From a virus: 36,610 bases of DNA. The notes below the pieces were generated by a model that was not told the DNA's origin, did not search any database, and worked only from the letters and a program-made list of their open reading frames with translations. Below are positions 1 to 8,452 of this stretch, in pieces. Each line of letters starts with the position of its first letter. Positions within the stretch are counted from its first letter, which is position 1. The DNA is taken from IMG/VR virus record IMGVR_UViG_3300017929_000014, positions 1 to 36,610 of that record. One strand, given 5' to 3'. The translations under genes and the position numbers were made by a program.

Positions 1-1
1 A

Positions 2-1000
2 GATTCCGCAGCAACCGAAACCGCAGAGCCGCAGATCCCGGAAGACGATTTCGAAGCCTTCCAGGCATTCCGCGACTCGCAGGACTCGGGCGAACCGCCC
101 GCGGCGGGCGATGCTGCGCAGCCGACATCCGAAGCGACTGAGGAAGCTCAGGCCGCTGAAACCGCCGCGGCTTTGGAAACCGCGGAAGTAACGGAGGAAA
201 CTCCGGAAGACAAGGAGAAGAAGGGTATCTCGCGCCGCTTCCACAAGCTCACAGCTAAAATTACGCAACTCGAAGAGGAGTTGAAGGAGCTCAAAGGCGA
301 CGCGATCGACGAGGAAACCACGGAGACGGCAGCACCACCCGCCGCGCCTCCGGCGGCGACCACCAAGCTGGTGGCGCCCAAGCTCGCCGACTTTGAAACC
401 TTCGAGGAGTACGAGGCGGCCAAGGACCAGTACCACGAACAGGTACTGGAACAGCGCCTCGCCGAACAGAAGGCCGAGCTGGCCCGCCAGCAGGCCCAGC
501 AGGAGCAGGAGCGCCAGAAAGCCGCCGCCCAGGACGAATGGAATCGCCAAGCCTCGCGGTATCCCGATTTCAATGAAGTCGTGACCGACGAGTGCAAGAT
601 CTCCACTGCCATGGAAGCGGTCATGCGCATGGACCCGGAAACGGGCACCGCGCTGGCTTACTACCTCGGGCAGCATCCCGAGGAGTCGGAGCAGATCGCC
701 AGATCGACCCTCGCCACTAACGAGGAGCAATGGCGGGCCGCTCTGGCGCGCGCCGGCGTGGCGCTGGGCGCCATCAAAGCCAAGCTGCCGCCTCCCGGCA
801 AAGCTCCCGCCAAAACTCCCGCCACATCTTCCGCTCAGCCTCCGAGACCCCAGGGGAAGCAAGTTTCGAGCGCCAGTAAGCCCCCGACCACGCTCCGCTC
901 CAGCGGAGCCACGCCCGCATTCGATGTGCATGACGAGGCGAGTGCCAGCGACTACAAGAAGTGGCAGAGGGCGCGCGAGGCGCAACTCAAAAGGAAATAA
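2..1000 (+). CDS. capsid scaffolding protein, 5' end truncated by window
   Basis: The frame is open from base 2 to the TAA at 998-1000, so the true start lies left of the window and about 332 residues are visible. The product is acidic and then coiled-coil-like. A Glu/Asp/Ala-rich N-part is followed by a long Glu/Gln/Arg helix (codons around 380-530) and a motif resembling PDFNEV, then a helical part with GTALAYYLGQHPEE, a pattern common in scaffolds encoded before P22-type coat genes. A Pro/Ala/Lys/Ser-rich tail ends in a basic stretch (KKWQRAREAQLKRK), where coat binding would be expected by analogy with P22 gp8. The coat gene starts 1 bp after the stop. The role rests on position and composition, not on a certain family match. 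A TTG at 173 is internal and is not the start. Confidence 0.72.
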   Translation, partial: DSAATETAEPQIPEDDFEAFQAFRDSQDSGEPPAAGDAAQPTSEATEEAQAAETAAALETAEVTEETPEDKEKKGISRRFHKLTAKITQLEEELKELKGDAIDEETTETAAPPAAPPAATTKLVAPKLADFETFEEYEAAKDQYHEQVLEQRLAEQKAELARQQAQQEQERQKAAAQDEWNRQASRYPDFNEVVTDECKISTAMEAVMRMDPETGTALAYYLGQHPEESEQIARSTLATNEEQWRAALARAGVALGAIKAKLPPPGKAPAKTPATSSAQPPRPQGKQVSSASKPPTTLRSSGATPAFDVHDEASASDYKKWQRAREAQLKRK

Positions 1001-1001
1001 C

Positions 1002-2237
1002 GTGGCTAACGTACTTCTGACGCCGCAGGTCATCACCAACGAACTCCTGCGGCGCTTCGAGAACAACCTCGGCTTTGCGAAGGTGGCTCACCACGAAGAC
1101 TACCGTGAGCACTTCGCCAACAAGGGCGCCAAAATCGGCGACACCCTCAACCTGCGCGTGCCGGTCAAGTTCCTGGCGACCGACGGCGCCGTCCTGGTCA
1201 TCCAGGATGTTACCGAAAACAAGGTCCCTCTGGTGGTGGACACCCAGAAGCATACGGGCTTCTCGTTCACCTCGCGGGAGGAAACGCTTACCATCGACCG
1301 CTTCGGCGACCGCTACGTCAACAGCGCGGCCGTCGCCCTGGCCAACGCCGCGGAAATCCACGGCTTGAACGTGTGCTACCGGGCGACCCCCAATTCCGTG
1401 GGCACCCCCGCCACGCCCCCTCAGAGCACGACGGCCTTCGCCGTCTACCTGAGCGCGCTGGAAGCCCTGGACAACAATGCGGCCCCCGTCGATGACGAAG
1501 TGTACATGGTTATCACGCCCAACATGAACACCTACATCATCGACGCCTTGAAGGGCCTATTCCAGTCCTCCGCCCAGATCTCCGAGCAGTACATCAAGGG
1601 ATACATGGGCAAGGGCGCCGGCTTCACCTGGCTGCGCGCGCAGAACCTCCGCACCCACACGCTCGGCGCTTTCCCCGCCGCCCCGCTGGTGAATGGCGCC
1701 GGCCAACTCGGCGCCAGCCTCAACCTCAAAGCTTGCGGCACCAGCGCGACCGGCATTTTCAAAGCGGGCGATATCATCGTCCTCGGTGCCAGCGGCACGT
1801 TGGTCCACGCCGTGAACCCGGTGTCCGGAGATGCGCTGGCAGGCGGCCGGCAGTTCGTTGTGACCGCCGATGTCAATTCGGACGGCAGCGCCCTGGCGGT
1901 CGTGCCGATCTATCCGTCCATCATCACTTCCGGCCCCTACAAGACGTGCGACGCCTCGCCGGGGGACGGGGTGCAAGTCTACCCGTTCGGCACCGCCAGC
2001 TATGTGAGCCCGCAGGGCATGAGTTTCCATCGGGAAGCGTATGCCTGGGCTTGCGTGCCGCTGGATCTCCCCAAGGCCGTCGAATGGAAGGCGCGGCAGA
2101 CCGATCCCGACACCGGGATCTCGATCCGCTGCGTCTCCCAGTACGACATTGTGAACGACGTCTTTGCGACCCGCTGCGACATCATGTTCGGCTGGGTGGC
2201 GCCGCGTCCCGAGTGGGGGTGCCGCGTCTGCTCGTAG
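1002..2237 (+). CDS. P22-family major capsid (coat) protein
   Basis: 411 residues starting at GTG 1002, preceded by AAGGAAA that overlaps the scaffold stop. I chose this start because the product then begins MANVLLTPQVITNELLRRFE, the usual start of P22-coat-like proteins (PF11651). An upstream in-frame ATG at 924 lies inside the scaffold gene. Further family features are the VPLVVDTQKH and FTSREETLTID segments, the EALDNNAAPVDDEVYMVITP segment near the middle, a QFVVTADVNSDGS stretch in the insertion-domain area, and a C-terminal part with LPKAVEWKARQTDPDTGISI. It forms the icosahedral shell with the HK97 fold, and the upstream protein is its scaffold. It ends with TAG, one of many normal amber terminations in the window. 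Confidence 0.9.
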   Translation: MANVLLTPQVITNELLRRFENNLGFAKVAHHEDYREHFANKGAKIGDTLNLRVPVKFLATDGAVLVIQDVTENKVPLVVDTQKHTGFSFTSREETLTIDRFGDRYVNSAAVALANAAEIHGLNVCYRATPNSVGTPATPPQSTTAFAVYLSALEALDNNAAPVDDEVYMVITPNMNTYIIDALKGLFQSSAQISEQYIKGYMGKGAGFTWLRAQNLRTHTLGAFPAAPLVNGAGQLGASLNLKACGTSATGIFKAGDIIVLGASGTLVHAVNPVSGDALAGGRQFVVTADVNSDGSALAVVPIYPSIITSGPYKTCDASPGDGVQVYPFGTASYVSPQGMSFHREAYAWACVPLDLPKAVEWKARQTDPDTGISIRCVSQYDIVNDVFATRCDIMFGWVAPRPEWGCRVCS

Positions 2238-2275
2238 AGCGACCATGCACATCCATTGAGAGGAAAACCATTACC

Positions 2276-3100
2276 ATGAAAACCTTTACCAGAATCTCTC
2301 TCACCTTCCTTCTGCTGGCTGCGCTTTGCTTCGGGCAGGCCACCACCACGCAGACCACCCTGGCCGCCGCGCAAGGCGTGACCGACCAGACCATCTCTCT
2401 CACCAGCTCGACGGGCGTCTACGCCTACGACGGGACCCAGGTCGCCACCGGGATCTTCGTTGACCGGGAGTACGAAGAGATCCTCACCCAGATCGGCTCG
2501 ACGAGTGTCTGGCGCGTTCGCCGCGGCGTGGGCCGCGGCAGCGCGCGTACCGGACACGTCTCCGGCGCCGTGGTTTGGATCGGACCTCCGAACTACTTCG
2601 ACCTGGGGCCGATCCTCGCCGGCGCCTGTACCGCCTCCTTACAGCCGAATCTGCCGCGGCCGAACATCGCCACGGGCCAGATTATGGACTGCGCGGGGAT
2701 GTGGAGCAACATCAATACCAGGCTGGAAGGCTCCTGCTCCGGCACGGCAACTGCTTCGGCATCCAACCTCGGCCTGTTTGGGCTAGGGCAGTTCGCCGCG
2801 CTGGCCTGCACCCAGGCCGCCGATACCCTGGGCCCGGTCATGAATCACACCGGGACCGTCCGCCTGATGTCTATCGCTGCCGGTACGGCTGGGAGCGACG
2901 CCACCACCTCGGGCGTATTCACCCTATATAAGAACGGCTCGTCCACGACCATGACGTGTACGGTGGGCACCGGGACAAGCTGCTCCGACAGCACCCACGT
3001 CCAAACCTTCGTCGCCGGCGACGTGCTAGGGATTGGTTTCGCCACGCACTCGAGCAGCGAAGCCCTAGCCAACATCACCGCGTACCTGGTGATCGACTAA
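2276..3100 (+). CDS. secreted phage protein of unknown function in the capsid operon
   Basis: 274 residues from ATG 2276, with GAGAGGAAAA about 10 bp upstream. Residues 1-20 form a clear Sec signal peptide: MKTFTR, then a Leu/Ala core ending CFG, with Q21 as the likely mature N-terminus. There is no proper lipobox before C18. The mature part is Thr/Ser/Gly-rich beta-type sequence. An early segment (about 22-105) with VDREYEEILTQI and GVGRGSARTGHVSGAVVWIG resembles short beta domains of phage fibre-type proteins, and is followed by GPPNYFDLGP. The C-terminal 150 residues look like a jelly-roll (TLYKNGSSTTMTCTVGTG). It lies 38 bp after the coat gene on the same strand and ends before a hairpin terminator. 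A signal peptide is unusual for a virion protein, so it may be displayed on or released from the infected cell. No specific function can be assigned. Confidence 0.75.
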   Translation: MKTFTRISLTFLLLAALCFGQATTTQTTLAAAQGVTDQTISLTSSTGVYAYDGTQVATGIFVDREYEEILTQIGSTSVWRVRRGVGRGSARTGHVSGAVVWIGPPNYFDLGPILAGACTASLQPNLPRPNIATGQIMDCAGMWSNINTRLEGSCSGTATASASNLGLFGLGQFAALACTQAADTLGPVMNHTGTVRLMSIAAGTAGSDATTSGVFTLYKNGSSTTMTCTVGTGTSCSDSTHVQTFVAGDVLGIGFATHSSSEALANITAYLVID

Positions 3101-3119
3101 TCGACCATCCTTGTGAATT

Positions 3120-3156
3120 GGGGGCGGTCTCTTTTTCTGATCGCCCCCGTCTTTCT
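3120..3156 (+). terminator. hairpin between two secreted-protein genes, possible intrinsic terminator
   Basis: A 10-bp stem is formed by GGGGGCGGTC (3120-3129) and GATCGCCCCC (3139-3148), with one G-T wobble and a 9-base pyrimidine loop, followed by GTCTTTCTCC. The T-run is interrupted, so termination would be partial. It lies in the 74-bp gap between two plus-strand genes and could set the ratio of capsid to downstream transcripts. Confidence 0.45.
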
Positions 3157-3174
3157 CCTCGAAAGGTTCAAACC

Positions 3175-5340
3175 ATGAAACGATTTCTCGTTGCAATCCT
3201 CCTCACCCTCCCCCTGCTTGTAGCCCAGAATGCCCAGAACGTGGGGACCATCCCCCTGGCGTCCCAGAGCACCATTCAGGGCCTCGCAGGCACAACGTCG
3301 GTTGTGTCCTATACGATCTTCGGTAATGCCCAAACCCAGGGCGTGCCGAGTTACGGCGTGCTGGCTCAAGGACTACTGACCACGGCCAACGCCATTCTTT
3401 ACACCGCGCCTCCCGACACCACGGCCTTCATCAGCCTAATTACCCTGGCGAACACTTCCGCCAGCGCGGTGTCGGGCGTGACGCTGGCGATCAACGGCTC
3501 GGCGGCCACGGCGACTTACCAGGTGATGCCCGGCGTGACCATCGGCGCCAACGGCTTCGCCACGTTGAACAGCCAAGCCTGGGAAGTCCACGATGTCACC
3601 GGCAACGCCATCAGCGGCGGCGGCAGCGTCACGGCCAGCGGCACACCGACCATTCACCAGCTCCCCGTCTGGACCACGGCCACCGATGTCAAGGGCGTCA
3701 CGATTCCCAACAACGACATCGTTGCTGGCAATACCTCGGCGGATCCGTCCGGCAAGAGCCTGGGCGATCTGGAACACACCCTCTACGTGGTGGGCGGCGG
3801 CATAGCGCAAGCTCAGACTGTCACGCTGGCTCCGGCCGCGACCGCGCTTACCGCGGGTCTAACGGTTCGCTGGCTGCCGGTCGCAGCGAACAGCGGCGCC
3901 GCTCCGACTTTGGCCGTCAACGGTCTTACCGCTACGGCCATCACGAAATGCGGCGCCACGGCCTTGGTTGCCAGTGATCTGACCACCACGGCGGTGGCGG
4001 TGGCAACTTACGACGGCACCCAGTTTCAGTTGCTCAATCCCCAGGCCGGCCCGTGTGTGAGCGGAATCATCGCGGCTGCGAACGGCGGTACTGGAGTGGC
4101 AAACTCCGTCACCCTCACTCTGGGCAGCGCGGCTCAGAACTGGGGCACTTTAGGAACCGGAATCGTCAAGAACACCACCAGCACCGGTGCGATCACCGAC
4201 GCCACGGCGCATGATCTGGTTGGCCCGCTCGCCTGCGCCGGTTCAGGCACCGGCACGGCGCAGACCTGCACGACTTCTCCGACGTTCGTCCCAGCCGCGG
4301 GTGACTCAATCCTGCTTACCGCAAGCACGCCGAATACCGGGGATGTCACGGTCAACGCCAATTCCAGCAGCCCCTATCACGTCCGCAAGTGGCAGGGCGC
4401 AAGCGTGCTTGCCGCCAATGATCTGCTTGCCATCCCGGTCGCGCTGACGTTCGATGGAACCTATTGGGAAATTCAAGCTGTAGGAAACGCCCCAGCGCTG
4501 TCTGGGGCGGCCACCACTCCGAATGGCCAGACCTGCGCGCTTGGCTCGACCTGCAACGTGAACAACGGTGCTACGCAGCATTCAGTAGCCATCAACGGCG
4601 CGGCGGCCGCGGCCATCGGAGGAGTCGGGCCGGGGACCACGAACCAACTTTTGGCCGCGGTCACCTCCAGTGATCCGACCCTCAAAAGTCTTAGCGACCT
4701 GAACTCCACGGAATACGCAGTGGGGAGCGGTTCGGTCACAGCGATGACGGTGACGCTGGCCCCGCCAGCTACCGCGTACACTGCCGGCTTGACGGTGCGG
4801 ATGCTCTCGGGATACGCCAATTCCGGCGCTGATCCCACACTCGCTGTAAACAGCATCGCTGGCGGCCCGAAGACCATCAAGAAGTGCGGGACGACGGCGC
4901 TGGTGCAGAACGACATCAACACCGCTGCTGTGGCCGTCCTGACTTATGACGGCACGAATTTCCAGTTGCTCAATCCGCAAGTTGGCGGGTGCGAGACGAG
5001 CCTGAATGGGACCAGTATCCCGTCCACCGCGACGCTCGCAAAGACCATCGACAGCGGGGCGCTGGCCTTGGCGGTCAGCCAGATTTCCGCGAATGCCTGC
5101 CAAGCGGTCACCCCTGGCTCAGTCAATTCAGTAGGGTCTGCCAACGTCGTGGCCACCGACGTGATTGAGTTCACGCCGAACGTGACGATCAAGGGTGTGA
5201 CCGGCTACAGGCCAGGCGACACTCTGACGATCGTGGCTTTCCCGACGACCGGCTACGTGAATTTCGACGTGTGCAATAAGGATCAGTCATCGGCCGTTAC
5301 GCCTGGCGCGGTGACCTTGAACTGGAGGGTCACGCGGTGA
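3175..5340 (+). CDS. secreted fibre-like repeat protein
   Basis: 721 residues from ATG 3175, preceded by CGAAAGG. The N-terminus MKRFLVAILLTLPLLVAQN is a Sec signal peptide with likely cleavage after A17. The rest is Ala/Thr/Gly/Val-rich beta sequence typical of fibres. One unit occurs twice, at about residues 179-295 and 487-610: each runs from an SDPS/TLKSL-like start through VTLAP.ATA.TAGLTVR, SGA.PTLAVN, I.KCG.TALV and ends LTYDGT.FQLLNPQ. Between them sits ANGGTG followed by LGSAAQNWGTLGTGIVKNTT, a common fibre-type linker. The C-terminus (VTIKGVTGYRPGDTLTIVAF) looks like another beta domain. It lies between two other signal-peptide genes and its stop overlaps the next start. I infer an adhesin or receptor-interacting role; no enzymatic motif is visible. 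Confidence 0.75.
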   Translation: MKRFLVAILLTLPLLVAQNAQNVGTIPLASQSTIQGLAGTTSVVSYTIFGNAQTQGVPSYGVLAQGLLTTANAILYTAPPDTTAFISLITLANTSASAVSGVTLAINGSAATATYQVMPGVTIGANGFATLNSQAWEVHDVTGNAISGGGSVTASGTPTIHQLPVWTTATDVKGVTIPNNDIVAGNTSADPSGKSLGDLEHTLYVVGGGIAQAQTVTLAPAATALTAGLTVRWLPVAANSGAAPTLAVNGLTATAITKCGATALVASDLTTTAVAVATYDGTQFQLLNPQAGPCVSGIIAAANGGTGVANSVTLTLGSAAQNWGTLGTGIVKNTTSTGAITDATAHDLVGPLACAGSGTGTAQTCTTSPTFVPAAGDSILLTASTPNTGDVTVNANSSSPYHVRKWQGASVLAANDLLAIPVALTFDGTYWEIQAVGNAPALSGAATTPNGQTCALGSTCNVNNGATQHSVAINGAAAAAIGGVGPGTTNQLLAAVTSSDPTLKSLSDLNSTEYAVGSGSVTAMTVTLAPPATAYTAGLTVRMLSGYANSGADPTLAVNSIAGGPKTIKKCGTTALVQNDINTAAVAVLTYDGTNFQLLNPQVGGCETSLNGTSIPSTATLAKTIDSGALALAVSQISANACQAVTPGSVNSVGSANVVATDVIEFTPNVTIKGVTGYRPGDTLTIVAFPTTGYVNFDVCNKDQSSAVTPGAVTLNWRVTR

Positions 5341-5678
5341 GACCGCTAATACTTCTGCTCGCCTCGGTCCTCTACCTGTTTGGGCAGAGCCTCAACGGCA
5401 CGGGGCCGGCCATGCTGCTGGGAACGGTGGCCACGCCGGTCGATTCCCCAGGCGCGGGGACCTACGCCAGTACGCAGAGCGTGACGCTATCCGCCACGCA
5501 TTCCAGTTCGATTCTCTACACCGTGGACGGCGGCACGCCAGCCTGCCCCTCCACCGGCACGGCCTACAGTGGCGCCTTCGACATCAGCGTCACTACAACG
5601 CTGAAGGTCGTCGGCTGCAATTCGCCGCTGTGGAAACCCAGCGCGGTGGACACGGCGGTCTACACCATCACCCCCTAA
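5337..5678 (+). CDS. small secreted protein with chitobiase C-terminal-like domain
   Basis: 113 residues from GTG 5337. The start overlaps the TGA of the preceding gene (GTGA), which points to translational coupling. Residues 1-16 (MRPLILLLASVLYLFG) are a signal peptide with mature Q17. Residues about 35-112 match the CHB_HEX_C_1/Fn3-associated pattern seen in chitobiase C-termini and many secreted proteins: P.DSPGAGTYASTQSVTLSA, then ILYTVDGGTPAC, then TTTLKVVGC and AVYTI at the end. Such domains are non-catalytic beta sandwiches, often in carbohydrate-binding or cell-surface proteins. It is the third consecutive signal-peptide gene in the block, so it probably acts with its two upstream neighbours outside the cytoplasm. 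The domain assignment is from pattern memory. Confidence 0.72.
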   Translation: MRPLILLLASVLYLFGQSLNGTGPAMLLGTVATPVDSPGAGTYASTQSVTLSATHSSSILYTVDGGTPACPSTGTAYSGAFDISVTTTLKVVGCNSPLWKPSAVDTAVYTITP

Positions 5679-5698
5679 CCCAGGAGACCAATCAACCC

Positions 5699-6091
5699 AT
5701 GTCCGAACAACAGTCCAACTATCCCCGCGCCAAAAGCGTACCCCCGGTGAAGCATATCACCAGCCTGCCCTACGTGTTCCGGCCATTCCCTGCGGCGCGC
5801 TACCACCCGGACGGGCGCAGTATGCTCGTCCACAGCCAGGAACAGGCGGACGGTCTCGGCGAGGAGTGGTCCCCGACACCGTTTCCGCCACAGCCGGCGG
5901 GCACGCAGCAGAAGACCGATGAGCAGAACGAGCGGCTCCTGACGGCACTCAACGAAGAGGTGGCGGCCCACGCGGAGACCACCCAGGAGCTCGCCAACAT
6001 GGAGCAACAGTCGCGCGAGGACCTGGCCGACCGCGACGAGCAGATCGCCGATCTACAGCCGCCCGCGGCCAAGCCCAAAAAGAGGAAGTAG
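5699..6091 (+). CDS. small phage structural-cluster protein with coiled coil
   Basis: 130 residues from ATG 5699, with CAGGAG upstream. The first half contains RYHPDGRSMLVHSQEQADGL followed by GEEWSPTPF, a motif found in many small phage proteins encoded near head-tail genes. The second half (about 72-120) is a charged heptad-like helix rich in Glu, Gln and Asp, and the end is basic (KPKKRK). The next gene starts 4 bp after the stop. It sits exactly between the secreted block and the gp4-like copies, so a virion-assembly role is likely, but the function is unknown. Confidence 0.7.
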   Translation: MSEQQSNYPRAKSVPPVKHITSLPYVFRPFPAARYHPDGRSMLVHSQEQADGLGEEWSPTPFPPQPAGTQQKTDEQNERLLTALNEEVAAHAETTQELANMEQQSREDLADRDEQIADLQPPAAKPKKRK

Positions 6092-6094
6092 CCC

Positions 6095-6808
6095 ATGTTG
6101 GCATCGGACATTATCAACACCGCCCTGACCATCCTGGGCGTGCTGGCGGCGGGTGAAACGCCGGCCACCGAGGACTACACCTACGCCCTCGCGGTCCTCA
6201 ATACCCTTCTCGAGAACTGGAACGTCCAGGGCCTGCAAATCTTCACCATCACCAACTTTCAGAACGTCCTCACCACGGCGAAGCAGGCGTACACGATGGG
6301 GCCGAACGGGGATTTCAACACCACCCGGCCCGTGCGCATCGAGCGCGCCAATACGCTGCGCGCGGGGGTCACCAGACCGCTCAGGATGGTGGATGCCGCC
6401 GGATGGGCGGCGATCCTCTCCCGCAGCGCCTCAGACGCTCTGCAAACCGTTCTGTATAACGACAACTCGTTCGACGCCAACGGCTGCACCACGCTCAGAT
6501 TTTGGCCAATTCCGAACGATGGTGCCTCTACCGCTGATCTGTTCGTCTGGGCGCAGTTGGGCGACGGCTTCGCCCTGGGCGACACAGTGAGTTTCCCGCC
6601 GGGGTATCTCAAAGCCATCCAATACAATCTGGCGGTGGATCTGGCGCCGGCATTCGGCCGGCCGCTCGATCCCACGGTGGCGCAAAGCGCCGCTCTCGCC
6701 CTGCAACAACTCCGCGCCATCAATATCGCCGTGGCCACGGAAACCGAAGCCCGGCCGCCCTTACAGCCTCCGCCGGCGCCGGTGGCGCCACCGAATCCGC
6801 AGCAGTAG
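6095..6808 (+). CDS. gp4-like tail accessory factor (head completion), copy A
   Basis: 237 residues from ATG 6095, with AGAGGAAG upstream. The pattern is that of P22 gp4-type packaged-DNA-stabilising proteins of environmental podoviruses: an N-terminal helical part with LASDIINTALTILGVLAAGE and LNTLLENWNVQGL, a YTMGPNGDFNTTRPVRIERA segment, a mid part with LYNDNSFDANG, and SFPPGYLKAIQYNLAVDLAP before a C-terminal helix. In P22 this protein binds the portal after packaging and receives gp10. It is the first of four homologous genes in the block. The C-terminus is a Pro-rich tail ending PQQ before TAG, shared in style with copies B and C. Confidence 0.82.
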   Translation: MLASDIINTALTILGVLAAGETPATEDYTYALAVLNTLLENWNVQGLQIFTITNFQNVLTTAKQAYTMGPNGDFNTTRPVRIERANTLRAGVTRPLRMVDAAGWAAILSRSASDALQTVLYNDNSFDANGCTTLRFWPIPNDGASTADLFVWAQLGDGFALGDTVSFPPGYLKAIQYNLAVDLAPAFGRPLDPTVAQSAALALQQLRAINIAVATETEARPPLQPPPAPVAPPNPQQ

Positions 6809-6823
6809 CAGGAAAACCACCCC

Positions 6824-7543
6824 ATGCTCGCCTCCGACATCATCAACGACGTGTTGACCATTCTAGGCGTGATGAGACCAGGGTCGACGCCCTCGGCTCC
6901 GGACCAGACCTACGCGCTCCACATGCTCAATACCCTTCTGGAGAACTGGAACGTCCAGGGGCTGCACGTCTTCACCTTGGCGAATTACCAGCACGCACTC
7001 ACGGCGTCGCAGCAGAAATACACGATGGGGACAGCGGGCGACTTCCCGACGGCGCGGCCCGTGCGCATCGAGAGCGCCAACATCATCCGCGGGGGTGTCT
7101 ACACGCCTCTGAAGCTGCTCAGCGCGCGGGAGTGGGCCTCCCTGCTTTCACGCAGCGCAGCGGACATCCTGCCCCAACTGCTCTACAACGACAACAGCTT
7201 TGACATCGGCGGCTGCACGTCGCTCAGTTTTTTGCCCATCCCCAACGACAACAATTGCACCGCGGACCTGTTCGTGTGGGCCCAGTTGGGCGATGGCTTT
7301 GCCATCGGCGATACCGTGAGCTTCCCGCCGGGCTATCTCAAGGCCATCGAGTACAACTTGGCGGTGGACCTGGCCGACGCCTTCGGGCGCCCCATAACCC
7401 CGACCGTGGCGCAGATCGCCGCGGCCTCGAAGCAAGAGTTGCGCGCCATCAATGCGGCCGTGGCCGCGGAACTGGAAGCCCGGCCGCCAATGCAACCCGG
7501 GCCTCCCGGTCCGGCGCCGGCGCCCCCTATTCCGCAGCAGTAG
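6824..7543 (+). CDS. gp4-like tail accessory factor, copy B
   Basis: 239 residues from ATG 6824, with CAGGAAAA upstream, starting 15 bp after copy A. It aligns along its whole length with copies A and C: MLASDIINDVLTILGVMRPG, LNTLLENWNVQGLHVFTL, YTMGTAGDFPTARPVRIESA, LLYNDNSFDIGGCTSLSF, WAQLGDGFAIGDTVSFPPGY and a Pro-rich end. The substitutions are conservative and spread over the protein, so this is an old duplication kept under selection rather than a fresh one. It may form alternative or mixed rings below the portal; that is inference. Confidence 0.82.
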   Translation: MLASDIINDVLTILGVMRPGSTPSAPDQTYALHMLNTLLENWNVQGLHVFTLANYQHALTASQQKYTMGTAGDFPTARPVRIESANIIRGGVYTPLKLLSAREWASLLSRSAADILPQLLYNDNSFDIGGCTSLSFLPIPNDNNCTADLFVWAQLGDGFAIGDTVSFPPGYLKAIEYNLAVDLADAFGRPITPTVAQIAAASKQELRAINAAVAAELEARPPMQPGPPGPAPAPPIPQQ

Positions 7544-7552
7544 GAAATCCCC

Positions 7553-8263
7553 ATGCTAGCCTCCGATCTCATCAACGAAGCCCTCACCCTCCTCGGCGTC
7601 CAGAGACCCGGCTATACGCCTTCGACAGCGGACTCCGCCTACGCGCTTGCGATACTCAACACCCTGCTGGAGAATTGGAACGTCCAGGGGCTGCACGTCT
7701 TCACGCTCACGGAGTTCACGAGCGCCCTGACCCCGGCCAAGCAGTCGTACAAAATGGGCAAGCTGGCGGAGTTCAATAGCCCGCGACCGGTGCGCATCGA
7801 GAGCGCCAGCATCCTGCGCGCGTCCCTAAGAACGGCGCTCACCGTGGTGGACGCCGCCACCTGGGGCAAGATCCTCTCCCCCAGCATGACCGACATTCTC
7901 CCTACCCTTCTCTACAACGACAATTCCTACGACGCCAGCGGGTGGACCTCGCTGAGTTTCTGGCCAATTCCCACCGACGCCAACTCCACCGTCTACTTGC
8001 TCGTCTGGGCGCAATTGATCGATACGCTCGCGCTGGGGGACACGCTGAGTTTTCCGCCGGGCTATGCCAAGGCGCTCATCTTCAACCTGGCGGTAGACCT
8101 GGCGCCAGCATTCAACCGGCCACTCGATCCCACGGTGGCGCAAATCGCCGCCGGGGCCAAGCAGGAGCTTCGGGCCATCAACTTGGCGGTGGCCACAGAA
8201 ACGCCGGCCCGGCCTCCACTTCCACCGGCGCCCCAGGGGCCGCCACCTCAGCAGCAGCAGTAG
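7553..8263 (+). CDS. gp4-like tail accessory factor, copy C
   Basis: 236 residues from ATG 7553, with TAGGAAA upstream, starting 9 bp after copy B. It keeps all the family landmarks: LASDLINEALTLLGVQRPGY, LNTLLENWNVQGLHVFTL, a YKMGKLAEFNSPRPVRIESA segment, LLYNDNSYDASGWTSLSFWP, LSFPPGYAKALIFNLAVDLA and a Pro-rich tail. The G of the usual YTIGP-like loop is kept but the following residues differ (KLAEF), so this loop may have diverged in function. A 59-residue ORF and a zinc-ribbon gene follow before copy D. Confidence 0.82.
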   Translation: MLASDLINEALTLLGVQRPGYTPSTADSAYALAILNTLLENWNVQGLHVFTLTEFTSALTPAKQSYKMGKLAEFNSPRPVRIESASILRASLRTALTVVDAATWGKILSPSMTDILPTLLYNDNSYDASGWTSLSFWPIPTDANSTVYLLVWAQLIDTLALGDTLSFPPGYAKALIFNLAVDLAPAFNRPLDPTVAQIAAGAKQELRAINLAVATETPARPPLPPAPQGPPPQQQQ

Positions 8264-8272
8264 AGGTGCTCC

Positions 8273-8452
8273 ATGACCGCCGACCTGGCACACCGGATGG
8301 ATCGCTACCAGACCGCCCTGGCGGCCTTCTCGGCACCCCGGCTACTGCGAGGACCCCTACGGCCGCCCCTAGCTGCGGCCCCGCTGGAGAAGGCTCTCAC
8401 CCTGCGCGAGCTGGCCGCACTCGCGCGTATTCGCAAGAACGCCGCCGCATGA
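8273..8452 (+). CDS. small ORF coupled to zinc-ribbon gene
   Basis: 59 residues from ATG 8273, with AGAGGTG upstream. It starts 9 bp after copy C, and its TGA overlaps the ATG of the zinc-ribbon gene as ATGA. The product is Ala/Leu/Arg-rich: a helix with HRMDRYQTALAAFS, a Pro-rich middle, then LEKALTLRELAALARIRKN, which has the look of a DNA-binding or protein-binding helix. Most codons (roughly three quarters) end in G or C, as in neighbouring genes. No family is recognised. The overlap with the downstream gene is the best evidence that it is translated. Confidence 0.5.
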   Translation: MTADLAHRMDRYQTALAAFSAPRLLRGPLRPPLAAAPLEKALTLRELAALARIRKNAAA

